From Phycisphaerae bacterium RAS2 (GTDB taxonomy: Bacteria > Planctomycetota > Phycisphaerae > UBA1845 > UTPLA1): a stretch of DNA of 64,000 nt. The notes beneath the pieces were generated by a model. It was not told the DNA's origin. It was given only the letters and a program-made list of their open reading frames with translations, and did no database searches. The stretch spans positions 4,031,306-4,095,305 of the forward strand of contig CP036352.1 in assembly GCA_007753915.1 (NCBI GenBank), in the 5' to 3' direction. Below are positions 8,829 to 17,666 of the stretch, in pieces (the stretch's first letter is position 1; each line of letters starts with the position of its first letter). A program made the position numbers and the translations under genes.

Positions 8829-8905
8829 GATTCGGGCCACCCACAGGATCAAGGAGCCGTATTGGGGCGGGCATTGTGCGGCGCTCCATTACGGTTGCGG
8901 CTCGG
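8790..8905. repeat. 116-bp REPIN-like inverted-repeat element, copy 1
   Basis: Two 24-base arms (8790-8813 starting CCGAGCCGCGACCGT, and 8882-8905 ending GCGGCTCGG) form an inverted repeat with 3 mismatches around a 68-base centre. The element at 42230-42345 has the same total length and near-identical arms. It lies between convergent speB and metG and supplies the end of speB. Confidence 0.85.
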
Positions 8906-8926
8906 TAGTTGTGGCGAGACGATTCG

Positions 8927-10705
8927 CTATTCGCTCTTCACCATTTGCCATTCAGACAGATCCAGCTTCTTGAACAGCACTTCCGGCGCAGGGCCGAGCG
9001 CGTGCCCCACCGGCAGCGGCTCGGTCGCCCGCAGCCACGTCCACTGGTCCGGCGGCACATTCATCGACACGCGTATCTTTTCCGCCGCGAACGGCAGGAA
9101 CGGCGACAGCAGCACACCCAGCGTCCGCACCGCCTGAATGCACGTGTGAATCGTCGCAGCCGTGCGCGCCGCGTCCGTCTTGCGCGTTGTCCAGGGGGCG
9201 CGGCCGTCGATGTAGCGATTGCACTCGCGAAAGGCTTCCATCACGCGACCAAGAGCGGCCTTGAACCGCGCCGCCTCGATCTCCTCGCCGACCTTCTCCG
9301 GCAGCGTCGCCAGCATCGCGAGCAGCGCGCGGTCGGTGCCATCCGCTGCGTCGAACGACGGCACGCGCCGCGCGAAATCGTCGGTCACGATCTTCTGCCA
9401 GCGGTTCACGAAGTTGCCCAGCGCGGCGATCAGTTCGCCGTTGTTCCGCTCGACGAAGTCTTCAAAACTCCAGAACGTTCGCTGCGACTCCGGCGCGTTG
9501 ATCGTCAGGTAATACCGCAGCGGGTCGGGATCGAACGACTTGAGATAATCCTCGATCCACACAGCCGTGCCGCGCGACTTGCTGATCTTCTCCTCCTCCT
9601 TGCCGGGAAACTTGATGTTCAGGAACGCATTCGCCACGACGTTGGACGGAAGCTGAAAATGTCCCGCCGCCTTCGGTCGCGTGAAACTGCTGCCGCGGCT
9701 GGCGACCTCGTCCGCCGTGAATTGCGTGCCCAGCAGCATCGCCGGCCAGATCAGGGCGTGAAAGACGATGTTGTCTTCGCCGATGAAGTGGACGATCTTG
9801 CAGTCCGGATTGCGCCACCAGTCTTTATATTTTTCCCAGTCGCCATCGAGCTTCTGGCACAGCGCCGCGGTGAAGCTCACGTACCCGATCGGCGCGTCGA
9901 ACCAGACGTACAGCACCTTGCCCGCCGCGTCGGGGTCATCCAGCGGCACCGGCACGCCCCACTCCAGATCGCGCGTCATCGCCCGCTCGGGAAGGCCCGT
10001 CTTGATCGAGCCGAGCGCGAAGTTGGTGACAATCGGCCGCCAGTCCAGCGACGTAAGGCTGAACCAGTCGGCCAGCATCCCCTGAAACTTGTCCAGCCGC
10101 AGGTACCAGTGCGTCGTGCTGCGCTGCTCGGGAGTGCTGCCGGTGAGCGTGCTGACGGGGTTGACCAGCTTGAGCGGGTCGATGCTGTTGCCGCATTGCT
10201 CGCACTGATCGCCGAGCGCCTGCGGGTTGCCGCAGGGCGTGCCGTCGGGCTTCTTGTGATAGCACGTCCCCGTCACATACCGGTCGGGCAGAAACTTCTT
10301 CGCCTGCGCGTCGTAAAGCTGCTCGGTCGTGCGCTTCACGAAATGACTGTTGGAATGGATCGTGCGGAAGAATTCCTGACTTAGCTTTGTATGCAGTTCG
10401 ACGTAGTCGGGCTGATGCGTGCCGCCGTAAATGTCGAAGTGGACGCCGAGGCCTTCGAAGTCGGCCGCCTGCCGCTGGTTGTAGCGCGTGCAAAGCTCCT
10501 GCGGCGTACTGCCTTCCTTGCGCGCGGAGATTTCAATCGCGACGCCGTTGTCGTCGCTGCCGCAGATGAATCGCACGTCGTCCCCGCGCGAGCGCAGGTA
10601 GCGCACGTAAATGTCGGCCGGCAGATACGCCCCGGCGACGTGGCCGACATGCAGGCGACCGTTGGAGTAGGGCAGGGCGGCGGTGACGAGGAATTTTCGA
10701 CTCAT
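8927..10705 (-). CDS. metG: Methionyl-tRNA synthetase
   Basis: Class I aminoacyl-tRNA synthetase that charges tRNA-Met, 592 residues. Signatures: HIGH variant HVGH at residues 19-22, KMSKS variant KISKS, and a CxxC-type zinc knuckle (CGNPQALGDQCEQCGNS). The anticodon-binding helical domain fills the C-terminal third, and there is no C-terminal EMAP-like tRNA-binding domain. The ATG at 10705 is preferred over the in-frame ATG at 10732 because MSRKFLVTAALPY is the family's usual beginning. A 48-base piece of this start region is duplicated at 12617-12664. It converges on speB. Confidence 0.95.
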   Translation of the reverse strand: MSRKFLVTAALPYSNGRLHVGHVAGAYLPADIYVRYLRSRGDDVRFICGSDDNGVAIEISARKEGSTPQELCTRYNQRQAADFEGLGVHFDIYGGTHQPDYVELHTKLSQEFFRTIHSNSHFVKRTTEQLYDAQAKKFLPDRYVTGTCYHKKPDGTPCGNPQALGDQCEQCGNSIDPLKLVNPVSTLTGSTPEQRSTTHWYLRLDKFQGMLADWFSLTSLDWRPIVTNFALGSIKTGLPERAMTRDLEWGVPVPLDDPDAAGKVLYVWFDAPIGYVSFTAALCQKLDGDWEKYKDWWRNPDCKIVHFIGEDNIVFHALIWPAMLLGTQFTADEVASRGSSFTRPKAAGHFQLPSNVVANAFLNIKFPGKEEEKISKSRGTAVWIEDYLKSFDPDPLRYYLTINAPESQRTFWSFEDFVERNNGELIAALGNFVNRWQKIVTDDFARRVPSFDAADGTDRALLAMLATLPEKVGEEIEAARFKAALGRVMEAFRECNRYIDGRAPWTTRKTDAARTAATIHTCIQAVRTLGVLLSPFLPFAAEKIRVSMNVPPDQWTWLRATEPLPVGHALGPAPEVLFKKLDLSEWQMVKSE

Positions 10706-10765
10706 GGGCGGGGATTCTAAGGCCCGCCCCATCGCGCTGCCACGCGGCGCGGCGGCGTTTGGTCG

Positions 10766-12229
10766 TTAAGGTTTTTGCGCTGCGGAATCGTCCGCGCGAG
10801 TACCCTCGTCGTCCGGAACATCCAGCCCCGTTTGACCTTTGCGCAGAATAGAATTCAGGCGTTTCTTCAAGTCTTCAAAGATCGGCTCGAGGTTCGGATT
10901 GGGGCCGTCCAGCGCGGCGAGCTTTTTCTCCAGCGCCGCGCGGGATTCGGGCGTGCTTTTCAGATCTTTGTTGTCGAGCGTGAATCGCAGTTGAATTTGC
11001 TTCGCTTTCCGCTCCGATTCGGGCTGTGCTGCTTGCCTGCGGCAATCATTGTAAATCCCCCACGCGGCGCGCTTCTGCCGCTCATCGAGCAGGTCCACTC
11101 CCGCCCTGCCCGCCGGTGAATCTCCAATGCTCGGGTCGGAGTGAATCAGAATCCACCGCCGCACGTATGCTTCCCAAAGATTTGATCGTCCTGCGACTTC
11201 AGACAGGCCCAGTTGTCCGCTGGAATCGGTCACCCAATCGGGGTACTTCTTCGCATTCTTCTCGACGTTCGCCAGCCACTCTTTGTACGCCGCGAGGTCC
11301 ACTTCCTGACGCGCGGCTTCAAACGCCTCCTCGGTCACGTATCGGTTGTTGCCCATGTAGTGCACACGGCCCGGCCTGGGCTGCTCCGGGCAAAGGCCCG
11401 CGCGGTCGAAGATCGACACGCCCGGCGGCGCGAGCTCCTCGATACCTCGAAACTTTTGCGGATGCTCGGGCCGGTCAAACTCCGCCGATTCGCACGTTAG
11501 GACGCGCACGACGCTCCCACCCGCGCTAAGTTGCGTTCGCACAGGCCACCAGCGGCCGTCCAGCTGCTCGTACTCACTCTCCGCAAGAAACGAAGGCAAG
11601 TCTTTATTGGACGGATCGCGCGCTTCCATACGGAGAATGGCATAGTCCTTGCGCGGGTCGAGCGTCCATTTCACTTCGTGCGTGGGCGGCTTGGTGGATT
11701 CCGCGCGAACGAGGATCAGCGGACCGCTTTCTTCCACTTTGAATTTGTAGTCCGTCTCCCATTTCGACAGAATGTCGGTCACCGGCCCGGGGTGATCCGC
11801 GTACGACGTGCGCAGGCCGCAGGTCAACGGATTGCCGGCGAGGGCATCCTGACGGCCAAGCTTGTTGGCGTGGAGCGAGTCGGCCGCGCCGAAATGGAAA
11901 AACGTCCGATGGGCCTCCAGCTCGGTGATGACGCGCATCCCGCTGTAGAAGGCGTCGGTGCCGAAACCGGCCCCGCCGCCGCGCGTAGGGAGAACCTTCC
12001 CGTCGTCATCGCCGGAGACGTCGATCAGCATGTCGCCCTTGGTGTCAATGGCGAGCGTGAAATTGCGGACATACGTATCGCCGCGCGCCATGGTCATGTC
12101 GCGGTACTTGGCTCGAAGCGTCCGGATGTTCATTCTCGCTTCGAAGGCCTTGCGCAGTGGCTTGGGGAGCTTGTCGGCCGGTTCGGGCAGCAACAGAGCG
12201 AGGCAAGCGATCGGTAAAAGCAGTGTCAT
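10766..12229 (-). CDS. Exported protein of unknown function
   Basis: A 487-residue protein. A short hydrophobic leader (MTLLLPIACLALLLPEPA) suggests export. The N-terminal half (about 20-230) has alternating strands and resembles outer-membrane lipoprotein-sorting or DUF-type beta domains seen in planctomycetes (YRDMTMARGDTYVRNFTLAI, TKGDMLIDVSG, DPRKDYAILRMEARD). This likeness is only general. The C-terminal part is Lys/Glu-rich and helical (WLANVEKNAKKYPDW to the end) and includes a stretch near RQKRAAWGIYNDCR. The ATG at 12229 is chosen because GGAGGG lies about 10 bases upstream; the open frame extends to 12391 without a good site. No enzyme motif was recognised. Confidence 0.7.
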   Translation of the reverse strand: MTLLLPIACLALLLPEPADKLPKPLRKAFEARMNIRTLRAKYRDMTMARGDTYVRNFTLAIDTKGDMLIDVSGDDDGKVLPTRGGGAGFGTDAFYSGMRVITELEAHRTFFHFGAADSLHANKLGRQDALAGNPLTCGLRTSYADHPGPVTDILSKWETDYKFKVEESGPLILVRAESTKPPTHEVKWTLDPRKDYAILRMEARDPSNKDLPSFLAESEYEQLDGRWWPVRTQLSAGGSVVRVLTCESAEFDRPEHPQKFRGIEELAPPGVSIFDRAGLCPEQPRPGRVHYMGNNRYVTEEAFEAARQEVDLAAYKEWLANVEKNAKKYPDWVTDSSGQLGLSEVAGRSNLWEAYVRRWILIHSDPSIGDSPAGRAGVDLLDERQKRAAWGIYNDCRRQAAQPESERKAKQIQLRFTLDNKDLKSTPESRAALEKKLAALDGPNPNLEPIFEDLKKRLNSILRKGQTGLDVPDDEGTRADDSAAQKP

Positions 12230-12487
12230 CGTGCAGCCCTCCGACGGGGGTACGGATGGTTTATGGCACAGGTTCGTCAACGCACACTTCGCCAAGCCGA
12301 TATTCTTATCCGATGTGCCTTGCCAATCGCGATGCAAGCCTTGATTGATCCTTGAGTTGGCACTGCCAAACGACCATGACACGCCACCCACGGCGTCTCA
12401 AGTTCTTGAATGCCGGCCAGCCGCGATGATTCTTCGCTAACCCAATTCCTGCGCCCCATTGCCCCATTTGTCACAGTCTTGCTTCAT

Positions 12488-12606
12488 CGCCCCAGCGGGG
12501 CGCTGAAATGTAGCCACGGGTGGAGCAAAGTCCGCCGACAGGCGGGTGGAGCGCAACCCGTGGAAAGAGTCGCGCGCTATTGATGCTACCCCGGAGGGGC
12601 AGAGGT
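12488..12606. repeat. Composite palindromic intergenic repeat, family C
   Basis: Three nested or consecutive dyads: CGCCCC-AGC-GGGGCG (12488-12502); CCACGGGT (12514-12521) with ACCCGTGG (12556-12563), enclosing CCGCC-GACA-GGCGG (12532-12545); and CCCC-GGA-GGGG (12589-12599). The pattern resembles the mobile intergenic repeats moved by RAYT/IS200-type transposases. That is recalled from general knowledge, and no such transposase is in the window. Confidence 0.65.
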
Positions 12607-12616
12607 ATCGCGTGGC

Positions 12617-12664
12617 GGCGGCGGTGACGAGGAATTTTCGACTAATAGGCGGGGATTCTAAGGC
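12617..12664 (-). pseudogene. Duplicated fragment of the metG start region
   Basis: 48 bases matching 10676-10723 with only 2 mismatches, at constant offset 1941. It covers the first 10 codons of metG and the upstream bases. One mismatch changes the metG ATG into ATT. The copy cannot be expressed as metG and sits directly between repeat 12488-12606 and the HNH gene. Confidence 0.88.
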
Positions 12665-12732
12665 GCTGCGTCAGATGGTGCTACGAACTGCTCGGTCATG
12701 TACAACGATTTTATAATGGTCCCATTGCTATT

Positions 12733-13542
12733 TCATGCTCCACGTAAAATCGAATTCACTGCTGCTGTAATCAATGGCCCGAGCAGGGGCCCGAGCGAAA
12801 TGATCTTGTTCGATTTCTCAAGGTTATGCCTTGCACACAGAAGCTTGACGTTATCCATTGTTATGCTCGACCCTCCTTTGCTGAATGGCACGTCGTGATC
12901 AAAGTGCAAATTGTCAGTTGCGCCACAGGTCACACAACGTCCCTGATCTCGCTTCCAAACGGCGACTTTCACCGAAGTTGGTATCTGTCGTGAGATGGAT
13001 AGCTCCCGTTCATCTTCGGATGTAGTCGCGTCTGGCGTTGTAGTCGGCCGCAAGAAGAACCGAAATACTTTTCGCGTCTTTGTCCCATTTGGGCTTGTTT
13101 GTACCGTTCTTATCTCGGCGTCAAGCAGCAGATACCTCCCCCTATCGCACCAGATGCCATTTGCGATTTTCTCGTAGACCTGCACGACTTCAGGGTTAGA
13201 CATGCCAGACTTCGCCGCCAGGGCCGCCTGATAAAACTTGCCGTTCTCTGTGAGTGCCCCGCTCGGAAGAGTCATTGGCTGGTCCGTAGATTTTGGATCA
13301 CAGTGCGAGTTGCGATAACGAGGAACATCGTGACCCTCGTATTCGAGCATCCCCGCTCGAGGACTTGTTGTTGAGTCATCGTGCCACTTATCTTGATAAG
13401 GAGCGCCTTTCCGCACACTCATGAGAATAATTGAATAGCCGGCAATACCACCGCGAACGTGGAAGTTCATGCCCTTCTGAAGCGCAATTCCTTCTCGCTG
13501 TACCATTTCTACATACGATATTATTTCTCGAAAACGCGGCAT
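12733..13542 (-). CDS. HNH endonuclease with SRA/YDG-like N-terminal domain (putative modification-dependent restriction enzyme)
   Basis: A 269-residue protein. The C-terminal domain is a clear HNH nuclease: WKRDQGRCVTCG (Cys203, Cys206), HFDHD (Asp215, His216), GGSS, DNVKLLC (Cys236) and RHN (His239). The N-terminal domain (about 30-165) contains GGIAGYSIILMSVRKG, LEYEGHD, STDQPMT, LTENGKF and VYEKIANGIW. This pattern resembles SRA/YDG-like modified-base readers found fused to HNH in McrA-type type IV restriction enzymes; the match is from memory. The ATG at 13542 has GAGGT upstream. The gene is visibly richer in A/T than its neighbours and lies beside repeats, so it was probably acquired. 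It begins 7 bases after the hydrolase stop. Confidence 0.75.
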   Translation of the reverse strand: MPRFREIISYVEMVQREGIALQKGMNFHVRGGIAGYSIILMSVRKGAPYQDKWHDDSTTSPRAGMLEYEGHDVPRYRNSHCDPKSTDQPMTLPSGALTENGKFYQAALAAKSGMSNPEVVQVYEKIANGIWCDRGRYLLLDAEIRTVQTSPNGTKTRKVFRFFLRPTTTPDATTSEDERELSISRQIPTSVKVAVWKRDQGRCVTCGATDNLHFDHDVPFSKGGSSITMDNVKLLCARHNLEKSNKIISLGPLLGPLITAAVNSILRGA

Positions 13543-13549
13543 TGTGACC

Positions 13550-14470
13550 TCATTGCAACCTGTCAATCCAGCATGATAAATCAAGAAGAAACGGCTTCGG
13601 ATCGACATCAAACTCCAGCGTGTGGCAGCCGTCGGGGTAGTCGGTGATGCGGCGGTCGGGAGACGGCAGCGCGCGGAGCCAGGCGCGCGTGCGCTCGTTG
13701 TCGATGATGCGTTCGCGGCCGGCGAGCAGCATGTGGACGGGGTTGCGAAAGGTTGTCTCGCCGAATCGGCGGACGATGCGATCCATGCGCCGCGTGACGA
13801 GCAGAAACGGCGCGGTGACATGCGTGAGAAGTAATTTGTCATTTTCAACAAATCGCACCCGCTCGGGGTTCTCGGTGAAATAGGCCGGGTCGTTCAGCGG
13901 AATGGGAAACGTGCGCTCGCGGTCGTTGATCAGCGCGACGCCGACGCGAAACTTCTGCGCCGTGGTCAGATCGACGCGCGGGAACAGCCCCGGCGCGACC
14001 AGCGAGAGCGACGCGACCTGCTGCGGCCGCTGCGCCGCGAGGCAGACGGCGAGCTTGCCGCCCCAACTGACGCCGACAACGTGCGCAGCTTGACCGATCC
14101 CGCCGGATCGTTCACCGGTCGGATGACCTGTGTCATGCGATGGCTCGCTTGTCGGGTGACCGGCGCCACAGATTGGCCGGCCCGTTTCCGCCAGCAGCAC
14201 ATCCAGCGCGTCGGCGGCGTCGGCGACGGCGCGATCGACGGAGTCAACGTGGCCGCGTTGCGATTGGTTCAGCCCGCTGCCGCGGCGGTCGGGCATCAGC
14301 ACGGTGTAGCCGCGCTCGGCGAGGGCCGCGCCCGATTGCTCGTACCAGCCGCCGTGCGATTGGATGCCGTGGAAGTACAGCACCGCGCCGCGCGGCTTGG
14401 GCGGCCGCCACCAACGCACCGCCGCGCGATAACCGTCGGAAAGCGTGAGGTGCTCGATGGCCGGGGACAT
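13550..14470 (-). CDS. Alpha/beta hydrolase (monoacylglycerol lipase / lysophospholipase-like)
   Basis: A cytoplasmic serine hydrolase of 306 residues. FHGIQSHGGWY provides the oxyanion region, MPDRRGSG the strand after it, GVSWGG the nucleophile elbow (Ser135), and CHTLEF the catalytic His near the C terminus. The lid region and size fit the lysophospholipase/monoglyceride lipase group. An unusual loop at residues about 102-127 contains two GHPT units (104-107 and 115-118) in a low-complexity stretch, which looks like a small in-frame duplication. No signal peptide is seen. The HNH gene follows immediately downstream on the same strand. Confidence 0.8.
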   Translation of the reverse strand: MSPAIEHLTLSDGYRAAVRWWRPPKPRGAVLYFHGIQSHGGWYEQSGAALAERGYTVLMPDRRGSGLNQSQRGHVDSVDRAVADAADALDVLLAETGRPICGAGHPTSEPSHDTGHPTGERSGGIGQAAHVVGVSWGGKLAVCLAAQRPQQVASLSLVAPGLFPRVDLTTAQKFRVGVALINDRERTFPIPLNDPAYFTENPERVRFVENDKLLLTHVTAPFLLVTRRMDRIVRRFGETTFRNPVHMLLAGRERIIDNERTRAWLRALPSPDRRITDYPDGCHTLEFDVDPKPFLLDLSCWIDRLQ

Positions 14471-14668
14471 GCGGGGAGAATAGACACGCGGACGGGAAAA
14501 GTCGAAGCGTCAAAGAGTGGAAGCATCGAATCAGGGGGCGCGGGGTTCGCAAGCGAACGCGGCGAAACAACTTGGTCGCGTCTGCGCGGTTGCGCACCGT
14601 TCGCGTGAATCCCCGCCAGTCGCGTACTTCATGCGTATCCCATCTTGCACAGGCACCGCTTGCGGAAA

Positions 14669-16669
14669 TCACGCTTGCGATTCCTGCTCGGCCGGCGGGT
14701 CGAGCAGCGCCTTCGCTTCGTCGAGTTGCTTGTGCCCGCCGAGCAGAATGAGCAGATCGCCCCCTGCAAAGGCCCACTCCGGCCCGGGGTTGGTCGTCGG
14801 CTTGCCGTCGCGCACGATTGCAATGATCGAGACGCCTGTCGCGGCGCGCAGATCCACTTCGCGGATCGACTTACCAACGGCCGGGCTTTCCGCGGCCACG
14901 AGGTACGTCTGCGTGGCTGTCGCATCAAAGAGTTGAATCAGCTCGGCGCGGCGGGCGGCGGAATCCGGCAGACCGCGCAACATCCCGTAGTGCCCCGCGC
15001 GGATCATGGCGACCTGCGCCTCAATGACATTGTCGGCGACGCCGAGGTGATGGAGCAGATGCGTGAAAATTTCGATGGAGGTTTCAAACTCCTCGGGGAT
15101 CACTTGTTGCGCGCCGAGTCGATGCAGCAGGTCGATCTCGGCGACGTTTCGCGTGCGAGCAAGGATAAACAGATCGGGCCGCCGGGTCCGGGCCTGCGCG
15201 ACGATACGCCGCGTGGCGGCGACGTCATTGATCGCCACGACCATCGCCCGCGCGCGAGCCAGTCCGGCATGTTCAAGAATGACAAGCCGCGTTGCGTCGC
15301 CAGGCACGATCTGCCAGCCATCGTGGCGGGCCGCGCGGACCAGCACTGGATTCATCTCCACGATGCAGAAGGGGATGCCGGTCGCTTTGAGAACGCGCGA
15401 GAGGTTCTGCCCGTTCAATCCGTAGCCGATGATCAAGACATGTTGGTCCCATGCCGTCGCCGCTGCCGGCGTTTCGGCGGGGCGATCGCGCGCGGCTCGG
15501 ACGACGCGCGCCGTCAGAACGTTGGCGATCGGCAGCAGCAGCGCGCCGACCATCATCGTGCCGACGATCACGGCCGTGAGCACGTTCATGGCGCCGGACG
15601 GCAGCAGGTTCAGGCTCTGCGCCTCGCGCGCGAGGATGTAGCTGAACTCGCTGATCGTCGCCAGGCCCAGCCCCGCGAACACGCTCAACCGCGCCGGCCA
15701 GCCCGCCAGGGAAATGCTGACGGCCGTCAGGATCGCCTTCAAGACAAGCGTCGCAAAGATGGCGAGCAGGATGGCGGGCAGGTGCGGCACAACCGTCGTC
15801 ACGTCGACAAGCATGCCCATTGAGATGAAGAAAAGCGCGTTGAACGTATCACGAAACGGCATGATCTCCGCCGAGAGCTGATGGCGCAAATCGGTCTGCG
15901 AGAGCAGCAGCCCGGCGATGCACGCCCCGAGGCCCCACGACCAGCCGGCGCGCCCCGCGACCCACGCACCGGCCACCGCCATCAGCACCGCGAACAAGGT
16001 AATCAGCTCGCGACCGCCATGCAGCGCGACCTGTCCGAGGAACCACGGCAGGATGCGTCGTGCCAGAATCGTGACGCCGGCCAGCGCCGCGAGCGAAAGC
16101 CCGGCCTGGCTCGCCATGCTGATCCACGACACGCCCTCCTGCGCGGCAAGCAGCGGAAAAAAGATCATCGCCAGAATGACGAACACGTCCTGCAAGAGCA
16201 GAATGCCGGTAATGAGCAGGCCGCCGCTTGAATCCGTCTGACGCTGATCGGCAAGTTGCTTGAGCACGATGGCGGTGCTGGACAACGCCAGCGCCATGGC
16301 AAGCACGAGCACCGGCCCAGTCGTGAGGCCGGTCGTCAATCGCAGCACGACAAAGGCCACCAATGCGGTCAGTGACATTTGAAGTCCGGCCGCAAGAAGC
16401 AATCGACTGCCCGATCGAAGCAGCGGCTGCGGCGAAAGCTCCAGGCCGATCGTGAAGAGAAGCATCACGAGTCCCAGTTCGGCGAACTGATGAACGGCGT
16501 CAGCCGAAATGAGCTTCAGGCCGGAAGGCCCGATCAGAATGCCCGAGAAAAGAAACCCGATGACCGCCGGCGCGCGAACGATGCGAAACAACCATGCCAC
16601 GATCAGCGCCGCGCCAAACAGAAGCACGGTGTGCTGTAGGAACTGAAGATCTTGTGCTGCCGCCACCAT
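14669..16669 (-). CDS. Kef-type cation/proton antiporter (CPA2) with TrkA-N and TrkA-C domains
   Basis: An inner-membrane antiporter of 666 residues. The N-terminal part (about 1-385) carries roughly 12 hydrophobic helices typical of the Na+/H+ exchanger fold (VIGFLFSGILIGPSGL, LGLVMLLFTIGLELS, FISMGMLVDVTTVV). From about 405, HVLIIGYGLNGQNLSRVL starts a TrkA-N Rossmann domain that binds nucleotide; a TrkA-C domain closes the protein (REVDLRAATGVSIIAIV, GGDLLILLGG). The family exports K+ or Na+ in exchange for protons; KefB/KefC is the closest known layout, but the ion is not readable from the sequence. It starts 24 bases after the radical SAM gene, likely one operon. Confidence 0.9.
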   Translation of the reverse strand: MVAAAQDLQFLQHTVLLFGAALIVAWLFRIVRAPAVIGFLFSGILIGPSGLKLISADAVHQFAELGLVMLLFTIGLELSPQPLLRSGSRLLLAAGLQMSLTALVAFVVLRLTTGLTTGPVLVLAMALALSSTAIVLKQLADQRQTDSSGGLLITGILLLQDVFVILAMIFFPLLAAQEGVSWISMASQAGLSLAALAGVTILARRILPWFLGQVALHGGRELITLFAVLMAVAGAWVAGRAGWSWGLGACIAGLLLSQTDLRHQLSAEIMPFRDTFNALFFISMGMLVDVTTVVPHLPAILLAIFATLVLKAILTAVSISLAGWPARLSVFAGLGLATISEFSYILAREAQSLNLLPSGAMNVLTAVIVGTMMVGALLLPIANVLTARVVRAARDRPAETPAAATAWDQHVLIIGYGLNGQNLSRVLKATGIPFCIVEMNPVLVRAARHDGWQIVPGDATRLVILEHAGLARARAMVVAINDVAATRRIVAQARTRRPDLFILARTRNVAEIDLLHRLGAQQVIPEEFETSIEIFTHLLHHLGVADNVIEAQVAMIRAGHYGMLRGLPDSAARRAELIQLFDATATQTYLVAAESPAVGKSIREVDLRAATGVSIIAIVRDGKPTTNPGPEWAFAGGDLLILLGGHKQLDEAKALLDPPAEQESQA

Positions 16670-16693
16670 GCGCGTGCCGCTCTCTGTCGCCGT

Positions 16694-17569
16694 TCACGCG
16701 ACGACGCCATAGTATGGCGTGACGGGAACGGGCACGCGAGCGCGAACGATCTGCACGACGCCGTCCAGCTCCGCATCGGTCAGCATCGTCGCATACGGCT
16801 CGGTCGTCTCGCGCGCGATCGTATAAAGCTGAATCATCTCGATCTGCCCGCCGGCCGTGATCAAGTCATTCAGTCGCGCGCAATACGCCTCGATCTCCTC
16901 GTGCGGCGGCGGCGCACCGTGCACGCGCATGAAAAGCGATTGAATCGTGACCGGCCGCACCCGCGCGGCGTCGAGAATGTTCGCCAGCACGTGCGACAGC
17001 GGGTAGTTCGGCCGATTGACGAGGCGGTAGTACTCCTCCGTGCCGGCGTCGAGCTTGGCCCAGATGTGACCGTTGTTCGCGTCGAGAATCGCCAGCGCCT
17101 CGCGCACGGCGAGCCGCGAGAGATAGCAAGCGTCGGTAATCAGCACGAGTTGCGTATCGGTCAGCGCGTGTGCGCTTCGAAGTTCGGCCGCGATCTGCAC
17201 GGCGTCCTTGAACCGCGGATAGGTCGTTGGCTCGCCGTCGCCGCTGAATGCGATGTCGCGAATAACGCGATTGGCCGGCGGCACGCGATCGTAGGGCGGT
17301 TCCTTGAAGATCGATCCATCGACCGCGGCGCGGATGAGTTGATCCAGTTCCGCGCGCACGGCCGCCAGGTCCACATCGCGCGTGACCGGCGGCGTCTTGC
17401 GGTCGACCTGACAGTAAATGCAGTCGAAGTTGCACGCCTTGTCCGGATTGAGGTTGACCCCGATCGAAAGGCCCCCGGAACGCCGAGACACCACGGCATA
17501 GCAGTAGAGGTTTTCCTGCCAGCGGCGATCGTGCTGGCGATAGGCGATGTTGAGCGGTGTGTCTGGCAT
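16694..17569 (-). CDS. Radical SAM protein, unknown substrate
   Basis: A 291-residue radical SAM enzyme. ACNFDCIYCQ gives the CxxxCxxC cluster ligands Cys46, Cys50 and Cys53; FSGDGEPT is the expected Gly-rich SAM-contact segment, followed by a standard TIM-barrel pattern (LVLITDACYL, IWAKLDAGTEEYY, TIQSLFMRVHG). It resembles the COG0731 group (Fe-S oxidoreductases related to the wyosine enzyme), but that tRNA base is not expected in bacteria, so the substrate is open. No second cluster motif is obvious. It is cotranscribed with the Kef antiporter downstream. Confidence 0.8.
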   Translation of the reverse strand: MPDTPLNIAYRQHDRRWQENLYCYAVVSRRSGGLSIGVNLNPDKACNFDCIYCQVDRKTPPVTRDVDLAAVRAELDQLIRAAVDGSIFKEPPYDRVPPANRVIRDIAFSGDGEPTTYPRFKDAVQIAAELRSAHALTDTQLVLITDACYLSRLAVREALAILDANNGHIWAKLDAGTEEYYRLVNRPNYPLSHVLANILDAARVRPVTIQSLFMRVHGAPPPHEEIEAYCARLNDLITAGGQIEMIQLYTIARETTEPYATMLTDAELDGVVQIVRARVPVPVTPYYGVVA

Positions 17570-17666
17570 GAGGATTGCTATGATAATTCAACGGTGAGGG
17601 TCAGCCCCGCGTTGACGCGGCCCGGCTGCCATCCTAGGATGATACCACGCTGACGGACCATCCGGC

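Noticed and set aside
8909-10384. 491-residue open frame on the plus strand opposite metG
   Set aside because: It is the antisense shadow of a clear MetG; the translation is Arg-rich and has no domain motif.
14645-15823. 392-residue plus-strand frame opposite the Kef antiporter
   Set aside because: Shadow frame; the minus-strand protein has coherent membrane helices and TrkA domains.
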